Shown in pieces: positions 43,984-53,173 of a DNA stretch of 64,000 nucleotides. Origin of the DNA: Cellvibrio sp. UBA7661 (GTDB taxonomy: Bacteria; Pseudomonadota; Gammaproteobacteria; Pseudomonadales; Cellvibrionaceae); assembly GCA_002483365.1 (NCBI GenBank), contig DLHT01000018.1, forward strand, positions 388,411 to 452,410. The letters are read 5' to 3'. Both the position numbers and the translations under genes were made by a program. Every line of letters begins with the position of its first letter. Position 1 is the first letter of the stretch. The notes beneath the pieces were generated by a model that saw only the letters and a list, made by a program, of their open reading frames with translations, had not been told where the DNA came from and did no database searches.

Positions 43984-46893
43984 ATGTCAGTTGATTTTCG
44001 TTCAGCTTCCCTATCCTTATTGGCCAATCATGACGAATTTGTACAACGTCATATCGGCCCGGATGCCCAACAAACTGCCGCGATGCTGGCAACGCTGGGC
44101 GTCAGCTCAGTCAAGGAGCTGATCGATAAAACAGTGCCAGACAATATCCGCCTGAAAACTGAACTCGATTTAGGCGGTGCGGTTAGCGAATCAAACGCAC
44201 TGGCACAGCTCAAAGCTATCGCCAGTAAAAACAAGATATTCAAGAACTACATCGGCATGGGCTACCACGACACCCATGTGCCACTCGTCGTTTTGCGCAA
44301 CGTGCTGGAAAATCCCGGTTGGTACACTGCTTATACGCCCTACCAACCAGAAATCGCCCAAGGTCGCCTGGAAGCGCTGCTGAATTACCAACAAATGATC
44401 ATCGACCTCACCGGCATGGAAATGGCCAACGCCTCGGTGTTGGACGAAGGTACCGCCGCCGCCGAAGCCATGGCGATGTGTAAGCGTCAAAACAAAAAGA
44501 GCAGATCCGATGTATTTTTTGTGGATGCCGATACCCACCCGCAAACCATCGCGGTAGTGAAAACCCGCGCCGAACATTTTGGCTTTGAAGTGACTGTCGC
44601 CAAAGCGGATGAACTCGCCAATGGTGATTACTTCGGTGCCCTGCTCTCTTATCCTGGCTCTAGTGGTCAGGTGCGCGATTTGACGGCATTAATCGAAACC
44701 GCACACAACAACAATGCACTGGTGACAGTTGCCTCGGATTTGATGTCGCTGATGCTGCTCAAATCGCCGGGCGCTATGGGTGCTGATGTTGTTGTGGGCA
44801 CCAGCCAACGTTTTGGTGTGCCTATGGGCTTTGGTGGCCCACACGCCGGTTTCTTTGCTTTCCGCGATGCCTACAAACGCTCAGCCCCCGGCCGCATTAT
44901 TGGTGTATCAATTGATGCGCGCGGCAAACAGGCATTGCGCATGGCAATGCAAACCCGTGAGCAACATATCCGCCGTGAGAAAGCCAACTCCAACATTTGT
45001 ACCTCACAAGTATTGCTGGCAGTCATGAGTGTGTTCTATGCGATTTATCACGGCCCGGATGGACTGAAACGTATCGCTAACCGCATTCACCGCTTGACTG
45101 CGATTACTGCAGCCGCATTAAAAGCAAAAGGTTTCGGTATCGCTAACAGCCAGTTCTTTGACACCTTTACCGTCAATGTGGGCGATAACCAGAAAGCCAT
45201 TTACCAAACTGCATTACATGCCGAAATCAATTTACGTTTGGTAGGCAGTGATTCATTAGGTATCAGCCTCAATGAAACAACGTCTGCTGCTGATCTGGAA
45301 GCATTGCTTGCTGTATTTGGTGTTAGCGGAATTGAATTGGCATCGATTGATGAGCAAATTCTCGCCGGAAAAAATATCACTGCAAATAATGCAATCCCAA
45401 CCGATTTGTTGCGCAGCGATGCGGTACTGACGCACCCCGTGTTCAATACCTATCACAGCGAAACCGAAATGTTGCGCTATTTGAAACGATTGGAATCTAA
45501 AGATATCGCCCTGAACAACGCGATGATTCCACTCGGCTCTTGCACCATGAAATTAAATGCTACCGCCGAAATGATTCCCGTCACCTGGCCGGAATTTGGC
45601 AAGCTGCATCCGTTCGCACCAATTGATCAAGCAGAAGGTTACAAACAATTATTCGAAGAATTGCAAGAGATGCTCAAAGCCTGTACCGGTTACGATGCTA
45701 TCAGCTTGCAACCTAACGCCGGTTCGCAGGGTGAATACGCAGGCCTTGTTGCGATCAAAAAATATTTTGAAAGCAAAGGCGAAACCCAGCGTGATATTTG
45801 TTTAATTCCAGCATCTGCGCACGGCACCAACCCTGCCTCTGCACAAATGGTGAGTTATAAAGTCGTCGTGGTTTCCTGCGATAACAAAGGTAACGTTGAT
45901 CTTGAAGATCTCGCTGCAAAGATCGCAACCTACGACAAACAAATTGCCTGCATCATGGTGACTTACCCATCCACGCACGGCGTATTTGAAGAAGGCATCA
46001 CCCAACTGTGCGATATGATTCATGCGGTAGGTGCCCAAGTGTATATCGACGGTGCGAACATGAATGCGCTCGTAGGCGTTGCTGCACCGGGTAAATTCGG
46101 TGGCGATGTATCCCATTTAAATTTGCACAAAACTTTCTGTATTCCACACGGCGGTGGCGGCCCAGGCATGGGGCCAATCGGTGTAGGCAAACACCTGGAA
46201 CCTTTCCTCGCGGCGCACCCGGTGCAGGCAGTTCCGGGCACTGATGTCAACAACGGCACTATTTCTGCGGCACCTTGGGGTTCTGCAAGCATTCTTCCGA
46301 TTAGCTGGATGTACATCAAAATGATGGGCGCGGTTGGGATGCGCCAAGCGACTGAATTTGCGATGCTCAATGCAAACTACGTCGCAAAAAAACTGGAAGC
46401 GGCTTACCCGATTTTATACAAAGGCACTAACGGTTTTGTTGCGCACGAATGCTTGTTGGATTTGCGTCCATTGAAAGAAGCCAGCGGCATCAGCGAAGAA
46501 GACATTGCCAAACGTTTGATGGATTTTGGTTTCCACGCACCCACTATGTCATTCCCGGTGGCGGGCACACTCATGATTGAGCCAACTGAATCAGAATCCA
46601 AAATCGAGCTGGATAAATTTATCGAAGCGATGCTGATTATCCGTAAAGAGATCGACCAGGTCATCAATGGTGAAATCAGTGTGGAAGCCAGTGCATTACA
46701 CAATGCACCGCACACTCAAGATGACGTACTGGAAGAAAATTGGACGCGCGCTTATTCACGCGAAGTTGCTGGCCGCCCCGCGAGCTGGCTGAAAAACCAT
46801 AAAGTATGGCCTAGCGTAAATCGCATCGATAACGTGTATGGCGACCGCAATCTCGTTTGCTCATGCCCAAGTATCGATACATATATGGAATAA
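43984..46893 (+). CDS. gcvP: Glycine dehydrogenase (decarboxylating), P-protein
   Basis: A 969-residue fused P-protein (E. coli 957). PLP-binding lysine is in HLNLHKTFCIPHGGGGPGMGP (split as HLNLHKTFC and GGGGPG), and the glycine-rich region GSQGEYAGLVAIKKYF is present. It decarboxylates glycine and passes the aminomethyl group to the lipoyl H-protein. gcvT and gcvH are not next to it. The start follows AGAG at a short distance. The native leader is only about 68 bases to the intron boundary, so its mRNA probably carries and must splice the intron, or uses a promoter within it. Confidence 0.96.
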   Translation: MSVDFRSASLSLLANHDEFVQRHIGPDAQQTAAMLATLGVSSVKELIDKTVPDNIRLKTELDLGGAVSESNALAQLKAIASKNKIFKNYIGMGYHDTHVPLVVLRNVLENPGWYTAYTPYQPEIAQGRLEALLNYQQMIIDLTGMEMANASVLDEGTAAAEAMAMCKRQNKKSRSDVFFVDADTHPQTIAVVKTRAEHFGFEVTVAKADELANGDYFGALLSYPGSSGQVRDLTALIETAHNNNALVTVASDLMSLMLLKSPGAMGADVVVGTSQRFGVPMGFGGPHAGFFAFRDAYKRSAPGRIIGVSIDARGKQALRMAMQTREQHIRREKANSNICTSQVLLAVMSVFYAIYHGPDGLKRIANRIHRLTAITAAALKAKGFGIANSQFFDTFTVNVGDNQKAIYQTALHAEINLRLVGSDSLGISLNETTSAADLEALLAVFGVSGIELASIDEQILAGKNITANNAIPTDLLRSDAVLTHPVFNTYHSETEMLRYLKRLESKDIALNNAMIPLGSCTMKLNATAEMIPVTWPEFGKLHPFAPIDQAEGYKQLFEELQEMLKACTGYDAISLQPNAGSQGEYAGLVAIKKYFESKGETQRDICLIPASAHGTNPASAQMVSYKVVVVSCDNKGNVDLEDLAAKIATYDKQIACIMVTYPSTHGVFEEGITQLCDMIHAVGAQVYIDGANMNALVGVAAPGKFGGDVSHLNLHKTFCIPHGGGGPGMGPIGVGKHLEPFLAAHPVQAVPGTDVNNGTISAAPWGSASILPISWMYIKMMGAVGMRQATEFAMLNANYVAKKLEAAYPILYKGTNGFVAHECLLDLRPLKEASGISEEDIAKRLMDFGFHAPTMSFPVAGTLMIEPTESESKIELDKFIEAMLIIRKEIDQVINGEISVEASALHNAPHTQDDVLEENWTRAYSREVAGRPASWLKNHKVWPSVNRIDNVYGDRNLVCSCPSIDTYME

Positions 46894-46947
46894 ATGCAGG
46901 TGTAATCGGATATTACAAAACCGGACAAATACATTAAAAATCAGACC

Positions 46948-46980
46948 AACCCCGGCGCAAAGCTGGGGTTTTCTGTTTTT
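46948..46980 (+). terminator. Intrinsic terminator of gcvP
   Basis: AACCCC-GGC-GCAAA-GCT-GGGGTT (46948-46970) followed by TTCTGTTTTT. Confidence 0.78.
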
Positions 46981-47111
46981 AGAACATTAAAAGCCGGACA
47001 ATCTTATGGGAATTTAATAAAGTTCGTGGCTGACGGATGTGTAATTGGGAATTACCTCCAGTTGGTGCTTCAATTACATCCACAAAAATCTCATATGTAG
47101 GCTGATTCATC

Positions 47112-47504
47112 TTAAGCTCCTTGATTGATTACAAAATAGATATATGGTTGTTTTCGTTGCTTGAATGTCAAAAAGCCCTTATTCGGCATATGCATTTCTT
47201 TACTAAATGAGATGCTCATTTTTATTTTTAGAGCTTTTTTATCGTATTCATCAACCATTAATGCAATTAAGGATTGGATTTTTTTTACATCACTAACCCC
47301 ATAAAAGGTTAAATGAAAGCCCTCCGATCCCTCGCTAAATAGAACGCGTCGATTATTCCTACAATGCTCAATGTCATCACACTCACCAAGTTGAACCAGT
47401 TTTTCTCCTGCAAAAATGGCAAAATAACGAGGAAGATCCCCGCTGTATGAATAGCAAGTAGCCGGGAATAGAAAAAAAATTAAAAAAATCGTTCTAATCA
47501 GCAT
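47112..47504 (-). CDS. Hypothetical exported protein
   Basis: A 130-residue protein with a signal peptide (LIRTIFLIFFLFPATCYS). The mature part has two cysteines (GECDDIEHC) close together and is rich in Lys and aromatic residues. No family recognised. It starts 32 bases after the stop of the lipoprotein gene at 47537, so the two are probably one unit. The region has more A+T than the housekeeping genes around it, which may point to recent acquisition. Confidence 0.7.
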   Translation of the reverse strand: MLIRTIFLIFFLFPATCYSYSGDLPRYFAIFAGEKLVQLGECDDIEHCRNNRRVLFSEGSEGFHLTFYGVSDVKKIQSLIALMVDEYDKKALKIKMSISFSKEMHMPNKGFLTFKQRKQPYIYFVINQGA

Positions 47505-47536
47505 CAGAAACCTCCATTTTACGAATCAATTTAAAC

Positions 47537-48238
47537 TTAATGTTTTTTATCAAAATCTCTAGGCTGACGAACAGTTTTCAACCCACTTTCTTTCACAGAG
47601 GCAACTTTCATATCGCACTCATAACCAATCAGCCCAACACGTTTTTTCACGCAATTATATTTAGCTGAATTAGGTACTTGAACCGTTAATGATGATGTAA
47701 TATTTTTATATTCACCAATTTTTTGATTCGCTCGTTCAACATCACTTCCGATTAAATCAAACTGTATAATTCCCATTGTCTCCGCATAAAAATAATACTC
47801 ACCAATATAACTGGTCTCACCCGGGATAAGCTTGAATGCTAACGTGTCATTACTTGGGCAAAGTATATGGTTGTAGCTACTCACGCTATCCACTTTGCCG
47901 ACCCTAATACATTCTAGAAACCAGTGCCCAGCAGGCATATTAAGCACGAAATAACTTTGCACGTTGTACTGCCCAATACCGCCACTTGCCAACCAATTAC
48001 TACCCAGTGGTTGAGCCTTGAATGTTTCCTTTAACGATGGCGTCCCTGTCAATGGATCGTACTTTCTAAACGTAAATTCAGGATTTGGAAACGGTGTATT
48101 TAACAACAACCCAAACACCAATAATGAATCAGGGCTTGCCTTAGAAAACTCCATATCTTTTTTAACTTGGTTATCACTACACCCCGATAGAGCCGCAATA
48201 AACAACAAACACAAACTTAATAGATTTATTAAACGCAT
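47537..48238 (-). CDS. Hypothetical lipoprotein
   Basis: A 233-residue protein with a clear lipobox (LFIAALSGC|SDNQ), so it is lipid-anchored; Ser and Asp at +2/+3 include Asp, which in enterobacteria holds lipoproteins in the inner membrane, though here Ser is at +2. The mature part has a beta-rich pattern (FRKYDPLTGTPSLKE, FVLNMPAGHWFLECIR, PGETSYIGEYYFY) that looks like a small immunoglobulin-like or DUF2846-like domain. Not recognised with confidence. First gene of a two-gene unit with 47112-47504. Confidence 0.72.
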   Translation of the reverse strand: MRLINLLSLCLLFIAALSGCSDNQVKKDMEFSKASPDSLLVFGLLLNTPFPNPEFTFRKYDPLTGTPSLKETFKAQPLGSNWLASGGIGQYNVQSYFVLNMPAGHWFLECIRVGKVDSVSSYNHILCPSNDTLAFKLIPGETSYIGEYYFYAETMGIIQFDLIGSDVERANQKIGEYKNITSSLTVQVPNSAKYNCVKKRVGLIGYECDMKVASVKESGLKTVRQPRDFDKKH

Positions 48239-48707
48239 AGCTATCTCCTTTATTCTGAATATTTAATGGGCCGCGCTGGCTGTTTTGGATTCACCTAGGG
48301 TCACAGCCCCAAAAATGCCAACACTTATCGTTTTTGAGCAGTGCTTAGAGCGGCTAGGTGTTTTTACTCACAATATCGCTCACTTCCTTGCAATAAATTA
48401 TTCATGCTCCCCTTCTTACAAGCAGGCGAAATTCAACAACAGACACCAAAATTTTCAAACAAAGCATAAATATATTTTTTCCTTATAAATCAGAAATTTA
48501 TAATTGTCTGATTTTTTAATGCATTGAAAGCCCCTAAACTAGACCAAAAAACCAGGGGCTTTAAAGACGTTTTGTCTGGCTTTTAATTGTCCCCTTACAA
48601 GGCTTATTTTCACATTTAAAAAAGGATGCCAGCAAAACTGGCATCCTTTTTTATTTTAAGGGTATTTATTTTAATGAAATTGACTTTAATGGATTTTTAT
48701 TATCGCT
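48239..48707. other. Intergenic region, no gene recognised
   Basis: About 470 AT-rich bases. AAAGCCCCT (48527-48535) and AGGGGCTTT (48554-48562) form a hairpin without a T run. The terminator of the dinG unit is at 48618-48652. The 48239-48500 part shows no gene, RNA or promoter I can support. Confidence 0.4.
48618..48652 (-). terminator. Intrinsic terminator of the acyltransferase-dinG-yqcC unit
   Basis: AAAAAAGGATGCCA and TGGCATCCTTTTTT around a 7-base loop; symmetric tails. Confidence 0.88.
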
Positions 48708-49034
48708 TTATTGTTGCGACAACAAAGCATCTATGTTTTTCAAATGATCCAGCAACGCAACCGTAGGTAAACGCATGACTGAAAAGTAATGCTCTGCCAT
48801 AGGTGAGACACTGCAACTGGAAGGTAAAGGCGCCTGTTGCTCGATCAACATATACATCTTAGGTAAAAATATAAATTGCAACCATTGTGGAAAAGTCATG
48901 GTATCCACCGCGAAAGGTTGAACACTGGCCAAGGCAGACTCTGAAATCATCTCAGCTTCCCACAAGCGCAAGTCGCGCAATTCTTTTTCAATATCGATTA
49001 ATGTTTCAGCAATTGAAATATGAAGTTGGCTCAT
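48708..49034 (-). CDS. YqcC family protein
   Basis: A 108-residue helical protein, the DUF446/YqcC type: starts MSQLHISIAETLIDIEKELRDL and carries PFAVDTMTFPQWLQFIFLPKMY, the family core. An ATG four codons earlier is also possible. No known activity; in many gammaproteobacteria it lies near truC. Here it starts 26 bases after dinG's stop and probably shares its transcript. Confidence 0.85.
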   Translation of the reverse strand: MSQLHISIAETLIDIEKELRDLRLWEAEMISESALASVQPFAVDTMTFPQWLQFIFLPKMYMLIEQQAPLPSSCSVSPMAEHYFSVMRLPTVALLDHLKNIDALLSQQ

Positions 49035-49060
49035 GATGGTAATCAATAAAAGTAGTCATG

Positions 49061-51199
49061 TTACTTATGGATAACATGGGTAAATGGTGGCAAAGAGTTC
49101 AGGATCGCCTTGCCATAGCGTTTGGTAATGATGCGCCTATCAAGCAGACTGATTTTCCCCGTATCCGTTTCAGTGCGCAATAAACGCCCACAGGCCTGGA
49201 TTAATTTGAGCGATGCATCCGGCACAGTGATTTCCATAAACGCATTACCGCCACGTGCCTCAACCCATTCCGATAACGCCGCTTCAATTGGATCGTCCGG
49301 TACAGCAAAAGGTAATTTGGCAATAATAACGTGCGTGCAATATTTTCCAGGTAAATCCACACCTTCAGCAAAACTTGCCAAACCAAAGAGCACACTGCCC
49401 TCACCTGCGTCGATTCGTTTTTTATGCTGGGTCAACATTTCCTGTTTGGAGTTATCGCCCTGCACTAAAATAATATCGCGCAGATCTTGCGGCATTTCTT
49501 CAAACACATCGAGCATTTGCTTACGCGATGAAAAAAGCACAAGCGTACCTTCTGACGAATTAATTAAATTAGGTAAGTCATCAATAATGGCCAGCGTGTG
49601 CGCATCGGCATTGGTTGCCTCAACCGTGCGCGCCGGAATCTCCAATGTCGCTTGTTGAAAATTAAAGGGACTGGGCACAACCTGGTAATTTGAATCAGAT
49701 GGAGTACCTGCACGCATTTGGAAACGGTAAAAATTTCCCAGCGCGGTTAAAGTAGCCGAGGTGATCACCGCACCACAGACTTTTTCCCACAGACTGAACT
49801 CCAATGTTTTAGCCGCTAAAATGGGGCTGGAGCACACTTCAAGATCCATGTTACCGCTGTTATCCACCGGCGTTAACCAGCGGGCTTTCGGTACACTATT
49901 CGCAGAATCGGGCGTAGCAAAACTTGCCCATAAATCACGGTTGGCTTCTGCACGCGTTTGCCACGCGCCCAGAATGGGATAATGATTTTCCAGATCGACT
50001 TTTGGTACGGGACAATGCATATCTTCCATTGCCTGACTAATTTCATCGATCATTTTTTTCAATAAATCTGTCAGGCGATCAAAACCCTTATACAGCTCGA
50101 CACAGGGCACAAGTAAATCGTGTGGCACCACTCCACCATCAAAACGGTAATGCGATTGGCGGTCATCAAGCGCAATCGCCTGCGCCAGTGACTCAAATAC
50201 AGGATACAACTGATCCAAACGCTGTTTGCAATCGATGAGCGCGGCAGGTAACTGCTCACCAAAGCGATCCACATTTCCCGCGCCACTGATAACACCGAGC
50301 ATAGCGCCAAGCGATTTATTGCATTGGTCCAGCCATTTGCTGGTAGAAAGCATGCGGCTGTGATGCGCAAAATGGCTAAGTGCCTTTTGCGGCAAGTGAT
50401 GCCCCTCATCAAAAACAAAAATAGTATCTTCCGGTGCTGGCAATATTGCGCCACCACCCAAAGCTAAATCAGCAAGCACTAAATCGTGATTAGTGACAAT
50501 GCAATCCACCGAGTGCATGGAATCACGCGCTTTAAAAAAGCTGCATGCCGATACATTGGAACAGCGACGGCCAGTACATTGACGATGGTCAGTGGTGATA
50601 ATTTGCCATTCATTTTGTTCCAACGCTTGCGGCCAGGTATCGCGCTCGCCGTTCCACTTATTGGAAGCCAACGCATCCACCATGGATTCGTAAAGTTTAA
50701 AGCTGTGTGCTGATACGCTTGGATATTCGTCCTCATAAAGCGCACGTGTTGGATTCAATCCGCTTTGATATTCCGCAATCAAATTATCCAGTTTGCTTAA
50801 ACACAAATAACGGCCGCGGCCTTTGGCAAGCGTGAAGGTAAATGACAAACCGCTATTGCGATGTAACTCCGGTAAGTCTTTATTGACGATTTGTTCTTGT
50901 AGCGCGACGGTTGCAGTAGAGACGACGAGTTTTTTACCCAGCGCTTTGGCCATAACAATAGCGGGCAACAAATAAGCAATGGTTTTTCCTGTACCTGTGC
51001 CCGCCTCTACTACACAAATATGCTTGCCCGCATGTTCATCGGGAATGCGATGGTTTTCATCATCCAATGAAATATTGCCAAGTGTTTTTGCAATCTCGGC
51101 AATCATCAATTTTTGGCCATAACGGGGTTTGAGCCCCTTGCTTTCAAGAAACTGGCTGTATGCGCCTTGAATTTGTTTCTTCAGCGCATCGGTTAGCAT
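49061..51199 (-). CDS. dinG: ATP-dependent DNA helicase DinG
   Basis: A 712-residue superfamily 2, XPD-like helicase. Walker A VEAGTGTGKTIAYLLPAI, the [4Fe-4S] cysteine cluster near CTGRRCSNVSAC with an upstream Cys in GRGRYLCLSKL, VFDEGHHLP (DEGH in place of DEAH), and the late ASFAEGVDLPG and QACGRLLRTETD motifs. DinG unwinds R-loops and D-loops with 5'-3' polarity. It overlaps the upstream acyltransferase gene by 7 bases. Confidence 0.94.
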   Translation of the reverse strand: MLTDALKKQIQGAYSQFLESKGLKPRYGQKLMIAEIAKTLGNISLDDENHRIPDEHAGKHICVVEAGTGTGKTIAYLLPAIVMAKALGKKLVVSTATVALQEQIVNKDLPELHRNSGLSFTFTLAKGRGRYLCLSKLDNLIAEYQSGLNPTRALYEDEYPSVSAHSFKLYESMVDALASNKWNGERDTWPQALEQNEWQIITTDHRQCTGRRCSNVSACSFFKARDSMHSVDCIVTNHDLVLADLALGGGAILPAPEDTIFVFDEGHHLPQKALSHFAHHSRMLSTSKWLDQCNKSLGAMLGVISGAGNVDRFGEQLPAALIDCKQRLDQLYPVFESLAQAIALDDRQSHYRFDGGVVPHDLLVPCVELYKGFDRLTDLLKKMIDEISQAMEDMHCPVPKVDLENHYPILGAWQTRAEANRDLWASFATPDSANSVPKARWLTPVDNSGNMDLEVCSSPILAAKTLEFSLWEKVCGAVITSATLTALGNFYRFQMRAGTPSDSNYQVVPSPFNFQQATLEIPARTVEATNADAHTLAIIDDLPNLINSSEGTLVLFSSRKQMLDVFEEMPQDLRDIILVQGDNSKQEMLTQHKKRIDAGEGSVLFGLASFAEGVDLPGKYCTHVIIAKLPFAVPDDPIEAALSEWVEARGGNAFMEITVPDASLKLIQACGRLLRTETDTGKISLLDRRIITKRYGKAILNSLPPFTHVIHK

Positions 51200-52344
51200 T
51201 CGGCCAGTTTGCTCACAACGGGGTTAGCATAGATACCCAGCGCAATTTCACGCTGTCCGGAAGGAATTGCATTCATACGCACCTCAAACGCTGTGCGTTC
51301 TGCTATCAGTTTTGTTGGATCATAGGGAGTATTGTTTGCGCCATAATTAACCGCAGGCACTCTACCGTATACCATTTCATAGGCGATGCAATTCGTTGCA
51401 TGCAATACATAATTGCCCAGAATTTGATGATCCAATGCAGCAACTAATTCATCGGCATTCTGATAATCGTCATTCAGCACATCACCAAAAGCCAAATGGA
51501 TATTACCTTTGTTACCGGCAATTCCCATTGCAATGCTGCGCACATCTTCGTGTTCTTCTTTTTGATAACTGCCTTCGGTGCGGTGCAAATACAGCTCGCG
51601 CGCTTTGGCTGCATCACACGGGTCAAGCTCATAAGAAATGGACACAGGCACAATGCGCAATTTTTTGACGTAATCTGCCAATTCTTCTGTTTTAGGCTTA
51701 TTCAGCATCAACATCCCCAACACTGCCGAGTTGGTTTTGTCATTACCATCTTTAGCACGCCCTTCACGCTGCGCAATCCAGATGTTTGAGTTTTCATTCA
51801 CAATCGAATGATGTATGTAAGCCGATAAATGTTTTGCTGCTTTTAATTTTTCACGCGGTGCTTTGGCGGAACGGTTAACAATAAAACTTTTGTTAAGGCG
51901 CATCAGATCAGAAGCAAACGGTTTAGTCAGCAAATTGTCGCCAATCGCAATGCGCAAGGTATTGCAGCCATTGTGGTAAAGCACCCAATTCACAAATGCA
52001 GGATCCATCGCAATATCACGATGGTTGCTGATAAATAAATACGCACTGTGTTTGTCCAATTTTTCCAAGCCGGAAAATGTCAGCTCTTTTACACAGGTTT
52101 CCATCATATTGGACATGTACTTTTCTACGACCGATTGGAATCCCTGTACATCCTGAATGCCTGACAACTGTTGGGTCAATTTGCTGCGCACCAATGGTTT
52201 TAATAACCACCCCAACCAACTATGCAGTGCGGGAAACTTCAGGCGGGTAACCGCATCGATAAACTCCTGATCGGCCAGCAGGCGGTCCAGGGTTGGACGA
52301 ACTTCGTCGTCGCGATAAGGGCGAATATCATCAAATTCAGTCAT
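51193..52344 (-). CDS. PlsC-domain acyltransferase
   Basis: A 383-residue enzyme. The acyltransferase signature is SNHRDIAMDP, which has five residues between His and the second Asp, one more than the usual HX4D; the HRD just before may supply the aspartate. Further motifs are RIAIGDNLL, NKSFIVNRS and WIAQREGRAKDG, as in the COG0204 glycerophosphate acyltransferases with extended C-termini. I chose ATG 52344 (MTEFDDIRPY); GTG 52377 and ATG 52353 also fit. Its 3' end overlaps dinG. Membrane-lipid or ornithine-lipid acylation is possible. Confidence 0.8.
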   Translation of the reverse strand: MTEFDDIRPYRDDEVRPTLDRLLADQEFIDAVTRLKFPALHSWLGWLLKPLVRSKLTQQLSGIQDVQGFQSVVEKYMSNMMETCVKELTFSGLEKLDKHSAYLFISNHRDIAMDPAFVNWVLYHNGCNTLRIAIGDNLLTKPFASDLMRLNKSFIVNRSAKAPREKLKAAKHLSAYIHHSIVNENSNIWIAQREGRAKDGNDKTNSAVLGMLMLNKPKTEELADYVKKLRIVPVSISYELDPCDAAKARELYLHRTEGSYQKEEHEDVRSIAMGIAGNKGNIHLAFGDVLNDDYQNADELVAALDHQILGNYVLHATNCIAYEMVYGRVPAVNYGANNTPYDPTKLIAERTAFEVRMNAIPSGQREIALGIYANPVVSKLAEC

Positions 52345-52474
52345 AGCGGAGATCATTACTCGAAGGTGAAACAACACAGGCGACCAAGCGCGATAACATA
52401 CCTGTAAAACAGGCTTGGCATACTGGCCTTAGCCAGAGAAAATAGGCGCACAAAATACCGAAAAGAGCCCGAAA

Positions 52475-52894
52475 ATGCCACCAAAAACACGGATTCACGC
52501 TGCCACCTCATTATGCCCTTGCGGCTCGCAGAAAACCTATGGCGAATGCTGCCGCCCTTTTATTGATGGACAGCGCGCGCCGGATAGTGCCGAGCAGTTG
52601 ATGCGCTCGCGCTATAGCGCCCATGTCGTGCTGGCGATTGATTATCTTTGGAATACCTGGAGCCCGGAGCAACGCTTGCGCTCATCGCCAAACGATATAC
52701 AAGCCTGGGCTGAAAGCTGTGAATGGATGGGGCTACAGATATTGTCTACTGAAAAAGGAAGCGCAGAAGATGATACTGGAATCGTTGAGTTTATTGCTGT
52801 TTTCCGTAGCCAAGGGCAGTTACAGCAACATCATGAACGCTCCTTGTTCAGGAAAGTATTGGGCAAATGGCTGTATGTCGATCACCAAGCGTAA
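52475..52894 (+). CDS. YchJ family SEC-C-motif protein
   Basis: A 139-residue protein. The N-terminal CPCGSQKTYGECC is a SEC-C-like zinc-binding motif, followed by PFIDGQRAPDSAEQLMRSRYSAH, the YchJ family signature. The rest folds as an NTF2-like/cone domain. Family biochemical role unknown. It is divergent from the acyltransferase. Confidence 0.9.
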   Translation: MPPKTRIHAATSLCPCGSQKTYGECCRPFIDGQRAPDSAEQLMRSRYSAHVVLAIDYLWNTWSPEQRLRSSPNDIQAWAESCEWMGLQILSTEKGSAEDDTGIVEFIAVFRSQGQLQQHHERSLFRKVLGKWLYVDHQA

Positions 52895-53173
52895 GACTGC
52901 TCTTAATTTCTTTCGCGGCCAATTTCCAGTATTTGCTAGCTTTTTAGTAGATGGTTCTTTGTTGGATAGCTGTTTGATATAACACAAGAGAATGTGACAT
53001 AAGCAACGATCCGGACAAAAAAACACCGTTATGCGATTTGGGTATTCGACTCACAGGCCGTCTCTACTTACACTGCGCGCCAAGCCATAACTGCTGCCTG
53101 AGCGCAGCAAATCCAATAAAAAAGGCTAAACTCATTTTTATTTCTATCGCAAATCAGTATCCATATCACGCCT

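Noticed and set aside
48527..48562. Second terminator downstream of the lipoprotein region
   Set aside because: The AAAGCCCCT/AGGGGCTTT stem has no T run and an 18-base loop; kept only as a note.
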